Both the position numbers and the translations under genes were made by a program. Below are positions 41,000 to 49,998 of a stretch of DNA of 64,000 nt, piece by piece; position 1 is the first letter of the stretch, and every line of letters begins with the position of its first letter. The stretch lies in contig NZ_JAQNDK010000004.1 in NCBI RefSeq assembly GCF_028368935.1, positions 992,001 to 1,056,000 on the forward strand, in the 5' to 3' direction. This DNA comes from Sorangium aterium (GTDB lineage Bacteria > Myxococcota_A > Polyangia > Polyangiales > Polyangiaceae). The notes under the pieces are model-generated. The model was given only the letters and a program-made list of their open reading frames with translations. It did not search any database and was not told where the DNA came from.

Positions 41000-41986
41000 C
41001 TATCCGGAGGCGCGCCGGGGGCCGCCGGGCGATATCGAGCGTGGGCGCAGGCCGCTCTTCGCCGCCCGCTTCGGCTTCGGCGCGTCCGCGCGCGGGAGGA
41101 GATTCTCCCCTCCCCACGCCATCACCGCGTCGATGAAGGCGCGGAGCTGCGGCGGCATGAACTCCCGCTCCGCGTAGACCACCGCGATGTGCGAGTCCGC
41201 CTGGATCGCGCCTGGCAGCACGTGCCGGAGGGCGCCGCTCTCGAGGTGAGGGCGCACGATCTGCTGCGGCAAGAGCGCGATGCCGAGGCCCTGGAGCGCG
41301 GCGTCGCAGAGCAGGAGGAGGTCGTTCGTGAAGAGCGCGCCCTCGACCTGGAACTTACCGCCGGAGGACGGCCAGTGCGTCTGCGGCAGCTCCCCGCGGG
41401 CGAAGCCCATCATGCAACGGTGGCTCCGCAGATCGCGGCGCGTGCGCGGCGTGCCGCGGGCCTCTAGGTACGCGGGCGAAGCGACCGCGAGGAGCGGCAT
41501 GCGCGCCAGCGTCCGGGCGACGAGGCCGGGCTCGAGCGCGCTGCTCGCGCGGAGCGCGACGTCGTAGCCGCCGCGCTGGAGGTCGACGTACTGGGTCGTG
41601 CTGTGGACGTGGAGGCGGACCTCGGGGTAGCGCCGCCCAAAATCGCAGATCATCGCGTTGAAGCTCGTGTCCATCATCGGCGGCACCGAGACGCGCAGCT
41701 CGCCGCGCACGGCGCCGTCGGCCTTGCGCACGCTCGCCTCGGCGTGGTGGACGGCGTCGAGCACGATGCGGGCGTGGCGGTAGAGCGCCTCGCCCGCGTC
41801 GGTGAGGGCGAGGCTGCGCGTCGTCCGGCGGAGCAAGCGCACGCCGAGCCGCTCCTCCAGCCGCGCGAGGCGGCGGCTGATGGTGGCGCGAGGGACGCCG
41901 AGCTCGGCGGCGGCGCGGGACAGGGATCGGGCCTCCACGGTCTTCGAGAAGGCGAGGAGCTCGGAGGTCTCGAGGGGGTCGTCCAT
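41000..41986 (-). CDS. LysR-family transcriptional regulator
   Basis: 328 residues. N-terminal winged HTH: LLAFSKTVEARSLSRAAAEL, VPRATISRRLARLEERLG, RLLRRTTRSLALTDAGEAL. The C-terminal effector domain has the usual two subdomains (SVPPMMDTSFNAMICDF; GLGIALLPQQIV). It is of the CrgA/DsdC-like group with a long basic tail (KPKRAAKSGLRPR). ATG 41986 is preceded by AGGA about 10 bases upstream; an in-frame TTG at 41995 is possible. It diverges from the nitroreductase gene, which it may regulate. Confidence 0.92.
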   Translation of the reverse strand: MDDPLETSELLAFSKTVEARSLSRAAAELGVPRATISRRLARLEERLGVRLLRRTTRSLALTDAGEALYRHARIVLDAVHHAEASVRKADGAVRGELRVSVPPMMDTSFNAMICDFGRRYPEVRLHVHSTTQYVDLQRGGYDVALRASSALEPGLVARTLARMPLLAVASPAYLEARGTPRTRRDLRSHRCMMGFARGELPQTHWPSSGGKFQVEGALFTNDLLLLCDAALQGLGIALLPQQIVRPHLESGALRHVLPGAIQADSHIAVVYAEREFMPPQLRAFIDAVMAWGGENLLPRADAPKPKRAAKSGLRPRSISPGGPRRASG

Positions 41987-42063
41987 TTGGATCAAATCCT
42001 GGCAGATGCTTCCAACTGTTGATGCATTGTTGCAGGCGTGTCCAGGCCTCAGAATGCCCGCTC

Positions 42064-42159
42064 ATGAACGACAAGGCACGCACCATGGGCGCCTGGATCG
42101 CGAGCGCCCCGAAGCCCGAGGCCGAGGCCCGCGTCGGCGAGCACGCGCTCGCGACATGA
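42064..42159 (+). CDS. 31-residue ORF, possible truncated enzyme N-terminus
   Basis: Reads MNDKARTMGAWIASAPKPEA and then EARVGEHALAT before TGA. The beginning resembles the N-terminus of an oxidoreductase, but the chain ends at once. It could be a remnant, a leader peptide of the nitroreductase gene 58 bp downstream, or chance. Confidence 0.3.
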   Translation: MNDKARTMGAWIASAPKPEAEARVGEHALAT

Positions 42160-42217
42160 GGCGGGATCTCACGCAGCGACTCGCCCCACCTCACCCACAT
42201 ACCACCGAGCAAGCATC

Positions 42218-42802
42218 ATGAGCGACCAACTCCTCCAGCAAGTCCTCCTCGAAGCCCGCACCCACAACGGCTGGCTCGCCGAGCCCATCGACGACGCGAC
42301 CCTGCACCGCCTCTACGAGGCCCTGCGCCTCGGCCCGACCGCGGCCAACAGCGTGCCGGCGCGGATCGTCTTCGTGAAGAGCCCCGAGGCCAAGGAGCGC
42401 CTGCGCCCCTGCCTCGCGGAGGGCAACGTCGAGAAGACCATGAGCGCGCCCGTCACCGCGATCATCGCCCACGACACGCGCTTTCACGAGAAGATGCCGA
42501 AGCTCTTCCCGGCGCGCCCGACGATGGGCGAGGCCCTCGCCGCGATGCCGCAGGAGCAGCGCGACTTCTTTCTCCTCCAGAACGCCTCGCTCCAGGCCGG
42601 CTACCTGATCCTCGCGGCCCGCGCGCTCGGGCTCGACTGCGGGCCGATGGGCGGCTTCGACCGGGAGAAAGTCGACGCCGCGTTCCTCGCCGACGTGCCC
42701 TGGAAATCGATCCTCCTCATCAACCTGGGCCACGGCGATCCGGCGAAGCTCTACCCGCGCAACCCGCGCCTCGATTTCGACGAGGCCTGCCGTATCGCGT
42801 AG
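42218..42802 (+). CDS. RutE/HadB-type nitroreductase-family oxidoreductase (probable malonic semialdehyde reductase)
   Basis: 194 residues. The nitroreductase-family FMN fold is visible: LLEARTHNGWLAEPIDDATL, ALRLGPTAANSVPARIVFV, the central LQNASLQAGYLILAARALGL, DCGPMGGFD, and a C-terminal LLINLGHGDPAKLYPRNPRL. This variant, with T-A-A-N-S-x-P-A-R and the GPMGGFD motif, is that of RutE, which reduces malonic semialdehyde to 3-hydroxypropionate in pyrimidine catabolism. No other rut genes are nearby, so the true substrate could be another aldehyde or a quinone. Divergent from the LysR gene. Confidence 0.87.
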   Translation: MSDQLLQQVLLEARTHNGWLAEPIDDATLHRLYEALRLGPTAANSVPARIVFVKSPEAKERLRPCLAEGNVEKTMSAPVTAIIAHDTRFHEKMPKLFPARPTMGEALAAMPQEQRDFFLLQNASLQAGYLILAARALGLDCGPMGGFDREKVDAAFLADVPWKSILLINLGHGDPAKLYPRNPRLDFDEACRIA

Positions 42803-43043
42803 TCGACCGGCCCCCGCCGGAGGTCTGCGCGATGCTGCTGTCGCGCGGCGTCTGTCTCGCCTCCATCTGCGCGATGTACCTTCCGTGGCGACGAGAGCGG
42901 AGTGGGCCGACCGGGGGGCGCGATGGGAGAAGACACGTCACCAGCCAGGATTGAGGCCCACAACCGCCTCAGCACCGCTGAGCCCCGCGCGGCTGAGGGC
43001 TGTCGCCCTGCCTCGGGCGAGCCGCTGCCCCGGAGCTGCTGAC

Positions 43044-43616
43044 CTACCGCGTCAGGTCGACGTTGTAGTTGCCGTCGCCGCTCGCGGCGGTGCCCGTGAT
43101 GTGCGTCGTCCCCGGCTTTCGCTCGACCTCGCTTTCATCGTCGGGCGACGGCTGCAGCTCACCCGTGAAGGTGAGCGAGAGGGTGAGGTCGCCCTCGAGA
43201 GCACCCGCCATCGTGAAGCGACCGTCGAGGCTCCCTTCGAGCGTACCGGTCGGAACCTTGCTGAGCTTCATCGAGAGCACAGGCAGCGTTTCGTTCGTGT
43301 TGTAGGTAATCTCGCCGTCATCGGAGTAGTCCTTGAGCTCCTCGATGAGGTTCATTGTCTTGTTCGTCGAGGCGCCCTGATCGACCTGCCCGCTGATGGT
43401 GATCGTGCCTGTTTTCGCGCCATTCGCCGTCTGCGGCGCGACATTCGCGCTCGTGGCGGCGTTGAAGCCCTGAAAACCGAGCGTGATCGCCTTGTCGATC
43501 GAGTCGTCAAGCCCCTCGTAGGCGCGCCGGGCGTCCTCGTCCGAGCTGACGCCGCTCGAGCCGCAGCCCACAAGCACGAGGGAAAATGTGATGACGAACT
43601 GTGCTGTTCGAAACAT
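43044..43616 (-). CDS. Small unrecognised lipoprotein
   Basis: 190 residues. Signal and lipobox VLVGCGSSG. The mature part has no domain I recognise. It is Thr/Asp/Gly-rich with alternating strands (TGTITISGQV, LEGSLDGRFTMAGALEGDLT, HITGTAASGDGNYNVDLT), suggesting a small beta-sandwich or barrel. The ATG at 43616 has a strong GGAGGATC ribosome site. It stands alone between the nitroreductase and protease genes. Confidence 0.8.
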   Translation of the reverse strand: MFRTAQFVITFSLVLVGCGSSGVSSDEDARRAYEGLDDSIDKAITLGFQGFNAATSANVAPQTANGAKTGTITISGQVDQGASTNKTMNLIEELKDYSDDGEITYNTNETLPVLSMKLSKVPTGTLEGSLDGRFTMAGALEGDLTLSLTFTGELQPSPDDESEVERKPGTTHITGTAASGDGNYNVDLTR

Positions 43617-44090
43617 TTGATCCTCCTCCGCTGACAAATACCACGAAAGCCACCCCAACCGTCGCCTGGAGCTGCGGGGGGCGACCCGACCGGTCCTCCA
43701 GGATCGGCAACGGCGTCTCCGCCAGATCGATCATGTCGGCCCCGGCGCCCGCTCCCGGAGCTTCCGCTGCAGGTGATGGGCGGGGATGTCCGCTTGCTGG
43801 AGGCGGCGCCAATCCATTGGACAATGGTCAATCCGTCGTCAGGGCGCGCCCCCGCGCCCCGGGCCGCCCCGGCTCGATGCAGCGTGTGCATGAGGTCCAT
43901 GGCGCATACGAATTGGTGCGCGCCGCACGAAGAAGTAGATCCCCCTCGCTGCGAACGGAACGAGCGTGCCACTCGGGGGTCCTTGCTTGTCGGGCGCCAG
44001 ATCCTTGCTCGACGCCGGCCAGGTGTTGACACGTCGTCATCGGGCCCGCCGGGTGATCGTCGCTCTGCCTCGAACACTTGGGAGCTTGTC
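43617..44090. other. 474-bp intergenic region
   Basis: Holds the promoters of the divergent lipoprotein and protease genes. TTGACA at 44024-44029 is a possible -35 box for the protease gene. No coding sequence recognised. Confidence 0.4.
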
Positions 44091-45596
44091 ATGAGAGCGA
44101 ACCGCTTCATCATTGCTGCTGGCTTGTCGTCCGTGTGGGCTGCCGCGGGGTGCGCGGCGCCGGCGCCTGCCGGGGAGGAGGCCGCCGGCGAGGCCCGCTC
44201 CGAGGTCATCTATGGCCAGGATGACCGTGAGGAGCCCTTCACGTACGCGGATCCAGCCTGGGCCGCGCGGGCGCTGGACTTCACCGTGGCGCTCATCCCT
44301 GCGTCGGCCGTCGACGACTCGGACCCGAACAACATCCAGATCGCCGGGCCCACATGGGCGCAGCGCGACGACGTGTGCCCCGACGAGCGCTTCGCGTCCC
44401 AGCCGGCGCTCGCCGACTGCAGCGGAACGCTGATCGACGACGACCTGGTGCTCACGGCCGCACACTGCATCAACAACTGCCGCGACAGCCGCTTCGTCTT
44501 CGATTATGCGATGACGCCGTCCGGCCAGCTCGGCCAGATCACCAGCGATGACGTCTACAGCTGCGTGGATTTCATCACCTATTACCAGGACCGGCGGGGC
44601 GCGGACTATACGGTCGTGCGCCTCGATCGGCCCGTGGTGGGGCGGACGCCCGCCGCGGTGCGTGTGTCGAGCGATCCGTTGGCCATCGGGACGCCGCTCG
44701 TTGTGCACGGGTTCCCCCGCGGGTTGCCGCTCAAGCTGGCGGACGGGGCCGCGGTCCGGAGCAACGCGGCGAGCCTCGACTTCTTCGTCGGCAACCTGGA
44801 CACGTTCGTGGGCAACTCCGGGTCCGGGGTGTTCGACACGAACACGAAGGAGCTCGTGGGCATCCTGGTGCGCGGCGAGCGCGACTTCGTGCAGGACGGC
44901 GACTGCGTGCGTCCGTTCACCTGCGCCGACGACGCGTGCCGCGGCGAGGACGTGACCTATGCCTTCCGGGCCATCCAGGCCATGTGCGAGCGCACGGTCT
45001 CCGACCTGTGCTCCTGCGGTGACGGCGCCTGCGGCCCGCTCGAGAGCCCGGCCTCGTGCGCGAGCGACTGCTCCTGCGGCGACGGCGTCTGCAGCAGCGG
45101 CGAGAGCACCACGTCGTGCCCTGCGGACTGCCAGCTGGAGGTGCTGTACGACTCCCACGCGCCGCAGCCGAGCTGGGTGACGCCCGGGATCCAGGTGCGC
45201 AACACGGGAAGCCAGAGCGTGTACCTCGCGGGCTCGACCGTGCGGTACTACTTCAGCCAGGAGCCGCCCGGCACGCTCGAGGCGACGTGCTGGAGTTGCT
45301 CGAGCGAGCTCGAGATGAGCTTCCACGAGGTGCCCGGCGGCGGTTGCGCGGGCGCGACGCACTACCTCGACGTGCGCTTCCCGTTCCTCTCGGTCGATCC
45401 CTCGTCCTCCACCGACCGGTTCAACATCGCGTTCCATGCGTCGAGCTGGCAGGCGTTCAACCAGTCGAACGATTACTCCCATGCGGGGGGCAGCTGGAAC
45501 TGGGCGCCGAACCCGAAGATCACGATGTACCGGCTCGGCACCAGGGTCTTCGGCGACGAGCCCTGTCCGGGCCTCTTCATCCCGCCCGCCGACTGA
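44091..45596 (+). CDS. Trypsin-like serine protease fused to CBM3
   Basis: 501 residues. The N-terminal signal ends WAAAGCAAPAP (possible lipobox). Residues about 40-300 are an S1 chymotrypsin-fold protease with a complete triad: H125 in LTAAHC, D172 in GADYTVVRLD, S243 in GNSGSGVFD. A Cys-rich linker follows, with two short repeats (CSCGDGACGPLESPASC; CSCGDGVCSSGESTTSC). The last ~150 residues match a family 3 carbohydrate-binding module: GIQVRNTGSQSVYLAGSTVR, YYFSQEPPG, then FNIAFHASSWQAFNQSNDYS and NPKITMYRLG. A protease targeted to cellulose is unusual. It could free plant-wall proteins, process cellulases at the substrate, or serve predation. ATG 44091 follows GGGAGC. Confidence 0.9.
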   Translation: MRANRFIIAAGLSSVWAAAGCAAPAPAGEEAAGEARSEVIYGQDDREEPFTYADPAWAARALDFTVALIPASAVDDSDPNNIQIAGPTWAQRDDVCPDERFASQPALADCSGTLIDDDLVLTAAHCINNCRDSRFVFDYAMTPSGQLGQITSDDVYSCVDFITYYQDRRGADYTVVRLDRPVVGRTPAAVRVSSDPLAIGTPLVVHGFPRGLPLKLADGAAVRSNAASLDFFVGNLDTFVGNSGSGVFDTNTKELVGILVRGERDFVQDGDCVRPFTCADDACRGEDVTYAFRAIQAMCERTVSDLCSCGDGACGPLESPASCASDCSCGDGVCSSGESTTSCPADCQLEVLYDSHAPQPSWVTPGIQVRNTGSQSVYLAGSTVRYYFSQEPPGTLEATCWSCSSELEMSFHEVPGGGCAGATHYLDVRFPFLSVDPSSSTDRFNIAFHASSWQAFNQSNDYSHAGGSWNWAPNPKITMYRLGTRVFGDEPCPGLFIPPAD

Positions 45597-45631
45597 CCGA
45601 GGCTCCTCGTCGTGGAGCGGCCTGCCCCGAG

Positions 45632-46768
45632 CTAGCGGCCGCTCGCAGGTACCGGCAGCCCTCCGCGCACGAGCGCCGCCTCGGGCACGCGCGTGCGCCC
45701 CGCCACGGCCGCCATGAGGCTTGGGCAAAGGCGCGCCGCCGCGCCGAGCGCCGCCTGGCCGGGCCGCCGCACGAGGCCGTGAGAGAGGCCCGTCGCGAGC
45801 AGCACCTGCCCGAGCACGTCGCGCGAGAGCCGACGCTGGAACGCCTCCGCGCTCGCCCCTTCGAGGTACGCCGTGGCCGCGAGCCGCGCGCTGTGCAGCG
45901 CGATCGACATGCCGTCTCCAGAGAAGGAGGGGATCACCGCCGCCTGATCGCCGAGGCGCCATATCCCGTCCGCGCGGCGCTGGACATGGCCGTACGGGAT
46001 CGTCGAGAGCGCGAGCGGCCGCGCCCGGCACGGCTGCGCGCCCGCGAGCCGCGCGTCGAGGTGCGGCGACCCCTCGCGCATCGCGAAAAGGAGGCGGTCC
46101 CAGCGCTGCCCGAGCGCGGCGAAGCGGCTCTTGCGGACGAGGAGGCAGAGGTTCGCCCGACCGCCCTCGACCGGCTGCAGGCCGGCATAACCGCCCTCGA
46201 ACAGCACGAGCTCAACGTGCCTGTCGAGCTCCGCCGCCTGCCGCGGCGACAGCCGCCAGTGCAGCTTGAAGGCGACGAGATCGTCCTGCAGCCCAGAAGG
46301 TCGCCTCAGGCCCCGGACGTCGTGCTTGCCGGTCGCGAGGAACGCGGCGCGCGCCTCGATCGCGCTGCCGTCCTCGAGCCGCGCCCCCCAGCCCGCGCCC
46401 GCCCGCGTGAGCGCCTGGACCCGGGCGCCCCGCCGGATCGACGCGCCAGCCGCCGCGGCGCGCGCGAGCAGCGCCTCGTCGAGCACGCGGCGCGACAGGC
46501 TGAGCGCGGAGAACGGCAGCGCCGCGGCCGCGACCCGATCGCGCTCGACCAGGCGCACGGCCTCGATCGGCGCCGCGCCGAGCGCCCGCAGATCGAGCCC
46601 GAACGACGCAAGGTAGAGCGCGGCCTCGCGCGACAGGAACTCGCCGCAGACCTTGTCCGCCGGGCCGGCCTCGCGCTCGATCAGCGCGACCTTGCGCCCC
46701 GCCTGCGAGAGGAGCAGCGCGACCGCCGCCCCGGCCAGGCCTCCTCCGACGACGACAGCGTCGTTCAC
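45632..46768 (-). CDS. FAD-dependent oxidoreductase of the type III PKS operon
   Basis: 378 residues. N-terminal FAD dinucleotide motif VVVGGGLAGAAVALLLSQAG followed by ALIEREAGPADKVCGEFLS; later IWRLGDQAAVIPSFSGDGMS, the GD motif binding the FAD pyrophosphate. It belongs to the geranylgeranyl-reductase / UbiH-like hydroxylase superfamily. In alkylresorcinol-type clusters (for example srsC) such an enzyme hydroxylates the polyketide-derived aromatic ring. The GTG start at 46768 overlaps the methyltransferase stop by four bases (GTGA), so expression is coupled. Third and last gene of a PKS-methyltransferase-oxidase operon. Confidence 0.88.
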   Translation of the reverse strand: MNDAVVVGGGLAGAAVALLLSQAGRKVALIEREAGPADKVCGEFLSREAALYLASFGLDLRALGAAPIEAVRLVERDRVAAAALPFSALSLSRRVLDEALLARAAAAGASIRRGARVQALTRAGAGWGARLEDGSAIEARAAFLATGKHDVRGLRRPSGLQDDLVAFKLHWRLSPRQAAELDRHVELVLFEGGYAGLQPVEGGRANLCLLVRKSRFAALGQRWDRLLFAMREGSPHLDARLAGAQPCRARPLALSTIPYGHVQRRADGIWRLGDQAAVIPSFSGDGMSIALHSARLAATAYLEGASAEAFQRRLSRDVLGQVLLATGLSHGLVRRPGQAALGAAARLCPSLMAAVAGRTRVPEAALVRGGLPVPASGR

Positions 46769-47490
46769 GGGACCTTGAGCCTCCCGACGGTGAGCCGGAA
46801 CGGCATCCACCATCGAACCTCGACGGCGCGCGGATCGAGCCCGGCCTCGGCGATGAGAGATCGCCAGTCGCTGGCCGAGAAGGCGCGGGCGATCGACACC
46901 GGCCCATCGTGCTGCACGAAGCGGTGCCAGCCCGCGAGGCGCGAGAGGTGGCGGAAGAAGTGATATGGCAGCGGATGGCGGTGCAGATCGTTGATGAACC
47001 AGCCGAGCCGCGCCTTCGCCTCCATCCAGGCGAGGAAGCGGACGACCGCCGGATCGGGGAGATGATGCGTGAAGAGCGAGCTCAACACGACGTCGATGCC
47101 GCCGGGCGGCTCGTAGGCGAAGGCGTCGGCGGTGACCCAGGTGATCGGCCGGCCCGGCGGGGTCGCCTCGGCGGCCGACCGGCGCGACCACGGGTTGAGG
47201 TCGACGCCGGTGAGCGAGACGGCGATGCCGCGCTCCCTGGCCCACGCGTCGATCCGACGCAGCATGTCGCCGTAGCCGCTGCCGACGTCGATCACCTCCA
47301 GCGGCCGGTTCTCGGGCAGGCCGCGCGCGACGAGGCGCTCGAGGAACGCGAGCGTCGGCCGGTAGGCGAGCGTCAGCCGGTTGACCCGCGCCAGATCGAC
47401 CAGGCAAGCGCGGAATTCCTCGAAGCCCACTGTCTGGGTATCCATGAGCTCGTCGAGCGTTGATCGACGCGAGAAGTCCAGGGCGCTCAT
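46765..47490 (-). CDS. Class I SAM-dependent methyltransferase of the type III PKS operon
   Basis: 241 residues. SAM-binding motif I is EVIDVGSGYGDML, followed by an acidic residue at the end of beta2 (SLTGVDLNPWS) and motif III-like IDVVLSSLFTHHLPD. The general layout is that of phenol or polyketide O-methyltransferases. It starts 4 bp after the PKS stop and overlaps the oxidase start. By analogy with srsB it may methylate the aromatic hydroxyl of an alkylresorcinol or alkylpyrone (inference). Confidence 0.88.
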   Translation of the reverse strand: MSALDFSRRSTLDELMDTQTVGFEEFRACLVDLARVNRLTLAYRPTLAFLERLVARGLPENRPLEVIDVGSGYGDMLRRIDAWARERGIAVSLTGVDLNPWSRRSAAEATPPGRPITWVTADAFAYEPPGGIDVVLSSLFTHHLPDPAVVRFLAWMEAKARLGWFINDLHRHPLPYHFFRHLSRLAGWHRFVQHDGPVSIARAFSASDWRSLIAEAGLDPRAVEVRWWMPFRLTVGRLKVP

Positions 47491-47494
47491 CGGT

Positions 47495-48610
47495 CTAGTC
47501 CGTATGGAACAGCATCGTCTCGGCGGTCAAACCTGGACCGAACGACATGGCGCATCCGCGCATGCCCGGCCGCGCGTCAGCGACGAGCGACTGCAGCACG
47601 AACATGATGCTCGCCGAGGACATGTTGCCGAAGCGCGCGAGCACGTCGCGCGACGCCGCGAGCGCGTCCGGCCCGAGCTCGAGCGCGTGCTCGACCGCGT
47701 CGAGCACCGACCGCCCGCCGGGGTGCACCGCCCAGAGGTCGATCTCGCCCGGCGCGGCGCCGTCGAGGATCGCGCCCGCGGCGGCCTTGAGCCCCCGGTC
47801 GATCGCGCCCGGCACGCGGCCGGACAGGAACATCTCGAAGCCGAGATCGCGGATGTTCCACGTGATGAGCTCGCGCGTCCCGGGCACCACGACGGCGTGC
47901 AGCCGGTCGAGCGCGAGCCCGGTCGGCTCGGCGCTGACCACGGCCGCGGCGCAGCCGTCGCCGAACAGGAGGAACGACAGCATCTGATCCATGGCGACGG
48001 CCTCCTGCAGGTGCAGCGTGCACAGCTCGACGTTCACGACGAGCACGCGCGCCTCGGGCGCCGACCGCACGATATGCCGCGCGAGCTTCAGCGCGTTGAT
48101 CGCCGCATAACACCCCATGAAGCCGATCGTCGTGCGCTCGACCGATGGATCGAGGCCGAAGCGCTCGACGAGCGCGAGGTCGATGCCCGGCGCGGAAAAG
48201 CCTGTGCACGACGTCACGATGACATGGGTGATCCGGCGCGCCGTGGTCCCGAGGTCGAGGCCCGAGACGGCCTGCGCGGCGAGCTCCGGCGCGTGCTTCT
48301 CGTACAAACGCATGCGGTCCGCGGTCGTCGGGAAGCTGCCGCGCAGGTAGAACCGCCCCGCGTCGATCGAGGCGCCGCCCACCTCGACGCTCGGGGCCAG
48401 CACGGAGAACCGGTGTGAAATCTGCGCCTTGTCCGCCATCCGCCCGAACAGCACGCGGCTGCGTTCGTCGCTGAACAGCGTCCTCGCGAAGCGGACAAAG
48501 GAGGAGTGCACGTCGTTCGGCGGCACGGCCGTGGCAATGCGGTTGATGTAGGCGGTTACCGGCGGCCGTCCCTTCGCGTCCGAGCCTCGGCAGGCATCGT
48601 CGCCGTGCAC
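47495..48610 (-). CDS. Type III polyketide synthase (chalcone/stilbene synthase-like)
   Basis: 371 residues. Thiolase-fold ketosynthase with a complete catalytic triad: C167 in IGFMGCYAAINALKLA, H296 in LWAVHPGG, N329 in RFGNMSSASIMFV. Other signatures are VIVTSCTGFSAPGIDLALV and FLLFGDGCAAAVVS. Type III PKSs extend an acyl-CoA starter with malonyl-CoA and cyclise the chain to alkylresorcinols, pyrones or phloroglucinols. The starter here is probably a fatty acyl-CoA given the srsABC-like neighbours. I place the start at GTG 48610 after an AAGAGG site; the frame is open further up, but upstream residues do not look like this family. First gene of the three-gene operon. Confidence 0.93.
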   Translation of the reverse strand: MHGDDACRGSDAKGRPPVTAYINRIATAVPPNDVHSSFVRFARTLFSDERSRVLFGRMADKAQISHRFSVLAPSVEVGGASIDAGRFYLRGSFPTTADRMRLYEKHAPELAAQAVSGLDLGTTARRITHVIVTSCTGFSAPGIDLALVERFGLDPSVERTTIGFMGCYAAINALKLARHIVRSAPEARVLVVNVELCTLHLQEAVAMDQMLSFLLFGDGCAAAVVSAEPTGLALDRLHAVVVPGTRELITWNIRDLGFEMFLSGRVPGAIDRGLKAAAGAILDGAAPGEIDLWAVHPGGRSVLDAVEHALELGPDALAASRDVLARFGNMSSASIMFVLQSLVADARPGMRGCAMSFGPGLTAETMLFHTD

Positions 48611-48809
48611 CAGGCCTCTTCGTGAGTCGTTAATATTGATCACGCTCGTACGAAGCAGGCACGGAGCATGCCATCTGCGGAGTCGCGCTGCCGACCGACG
48701 GACGGGGGAGCGTGGCGTCCGCAACGTCGACCCTGCTGGTTCCGCAGCTGCCGACTGCGTATTCCGGGCGGACGTGACGGCCGATTCCGAGCGCACGCCA
48801 ACTCGCGTT

Positions 48810-49964
48810 CTAGTTCGACTTCTTGTTCTTTCCGGGACCGCCGCTCCTGGATTGCCGAGATGGATCCGGTGAGCCGTCGGCCCTCCGCGCTCTCCGCGCG
48901 CGAGCTCGCCCCTCGCTGCGCGGTACGTCCGATGTTCGCGCGGTGAGGCGAGGGGGGAGCAGGACCTCTCGCGCGACCTCGGCGCCCGCCAGCCTTTGAA
49001 GGAGCAGCCGGACCGCTTCGCGCCCTATCCCGCCGACGTCCTGATCGACTGTCGCGACGGGATAGCGCAAGAGATCGGCCATCAGGATGTCATCGAATCC
49101 GACGACGTCGATCTCGTCGGGTACGGAGAGGCCGGCGGCGCGGATGCCCCGCAGGGTCCCGACCGTGCTGCAGAAATTGGCTGCGTAGACCGCCAGAGGT
49201 CCACGCAGCCGCTGGAGGAGCTCGACCATGCGCGCCTCGGCCGCTTCCGGGGTGGCCTCCTTCAACTCCTCGATGGCCGCCGCCGCGACGCCGCTCCGCG
49301 TCAACTCCGCCTGGAACCCGTCGAGACGATGTCGGTAGGTGGCGATGTCGAGCGGGCCGCCGATGTAGACGAGCGACCGATCCTCGTGCCTGAGGAGGTG
49401 GCGGAGCGCCAGCACCGAACCGGCCGCGTGATCGGTGCGCACGCACGCCACGTCGAGGTCCGGGACCGCCCTGTCGATCTGCACAAAGGGAAGTCCCTGC
49501 TCGTGCGCCGCGATGAGATCGCAATCCCCTCCGGAAATCGGGGACACGATGAGCCCATCCACCCGGGACTCGTGCACGAGCTGCAACGCGCGGCGCAGGC
49601 GCCCCGTGTTGCCGGCCAGGTGGCTCACCACGAGGGTGTAGCCGTGGAGCTCGGCCTCGCGCTCGGCGCCGACGGCTATCCCGGCCCAGAACGGGTTCGA
49701 CAGGTCCTCGACGGCGAGGGAGATCGCGTACGATTTTTGCTCCCGGAACGCCTGGGCCATGGCGTTGGTCCGGTAGCCCAGCTTCTGGGCCAGCGCCCAG
49801 ACCCGCTCCACCGTGGCGGCGCTGATGCGAAATTTCGCATGCTTGCCCGTCAGGACGTGGGACACCGTGGTCTGGGACAACCCCAGCTGTTCGGCGATGT
49901 CCTTCATACGGATCGGACGCAGCCCGGGCACGTGCGGGGGGTCGGGGTCGGGGGGATCGTTCAA
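48810..49964 (-). CDS. LacI-family transcriptional regulator of the isomerase-GH43 operon
   Basis: 384 residues. N-terminal LacI HTH: RMKDIAEQLGLSQTTVSHVL, RISAATVERVWALAQKLGYR. The sugar-binding core follows (YAISLAVEDLSNPFWAGIAV, VDGLIVSPISGGDCDLI, PFVQIDR, IDVVGFDDILMADLLRYPVA). A basic disordered tail of about 35 residues ends the chain. The TTG start at 49964 is supported by AAAGGGAGC just upstream; ATG 49907 would lack a ribosome site but keeps the HTH. It is divergent from a sugar isomerase and a GH43 gene, with a palindromic operator 16 bp from its own start, so it probably represses both directions until a pentose-type sugar binds. Confidence 0.94.
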   Translation of the reverse strand: MNDPPDPDPPHVPGLRPIRMKDIAEQLGLSQTTVSHVLTGKHAKFRISAATVERVWALAQKLGYRTNAMAQAFREQKSYAISLAVEDLSNPFWAGIAVGAEREAELHGYTLVVSHLAGNTGRLRRALQLVHESRVDGLIVSPISGGDCDLIAAHEQGLPFVQIDRAVPDLDVACVRTDHAAGSVLALRHLLRHEDRSLVYIGGPLDIATYRHRLDGFQAELTRSGVAAAAIEELKEATPEAAEARMVELLQRLRGPLAVYAANFCSTVGTLRGIRAAGLSVPDEIDVVGFDDILMADLLRYPVATVDQDVGGIGREAVRLLLQRLAGAEVAREVLLPPRLTARTSDVPRSEGRARARRARRADGSPDPSRQSRSGGPGKNKKSN

Positions 49965-49979
49965 GCGCGCGCTCCCTTT

Positions 49980-49997
49980 AGCTAATTCGGATTAGCT
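49980..49997. promoter_or_regulatory. LacI-type operator AGCTAATTCGGATTAGCT
   Basis: An inverted repeat with perfect 7-bp arms (AGCTAAT/ATTAGCT) around a TCGG centre containing CpG, as LacI-family sites do. It ends one base before a TTGACG box, so a bound repressor would block RNA polymerase. It lies 16 bp before the lacI-family start and 193 bp before the isomerase start. Confidence 0.75.
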
Positions 49998-49998
49998 G

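Noticed and set aside
44037-46031. Long reverse frame opposite the protease
   Set aside because: It has no motifs and overlaps a gene with a complete catalytic triad and CBM.
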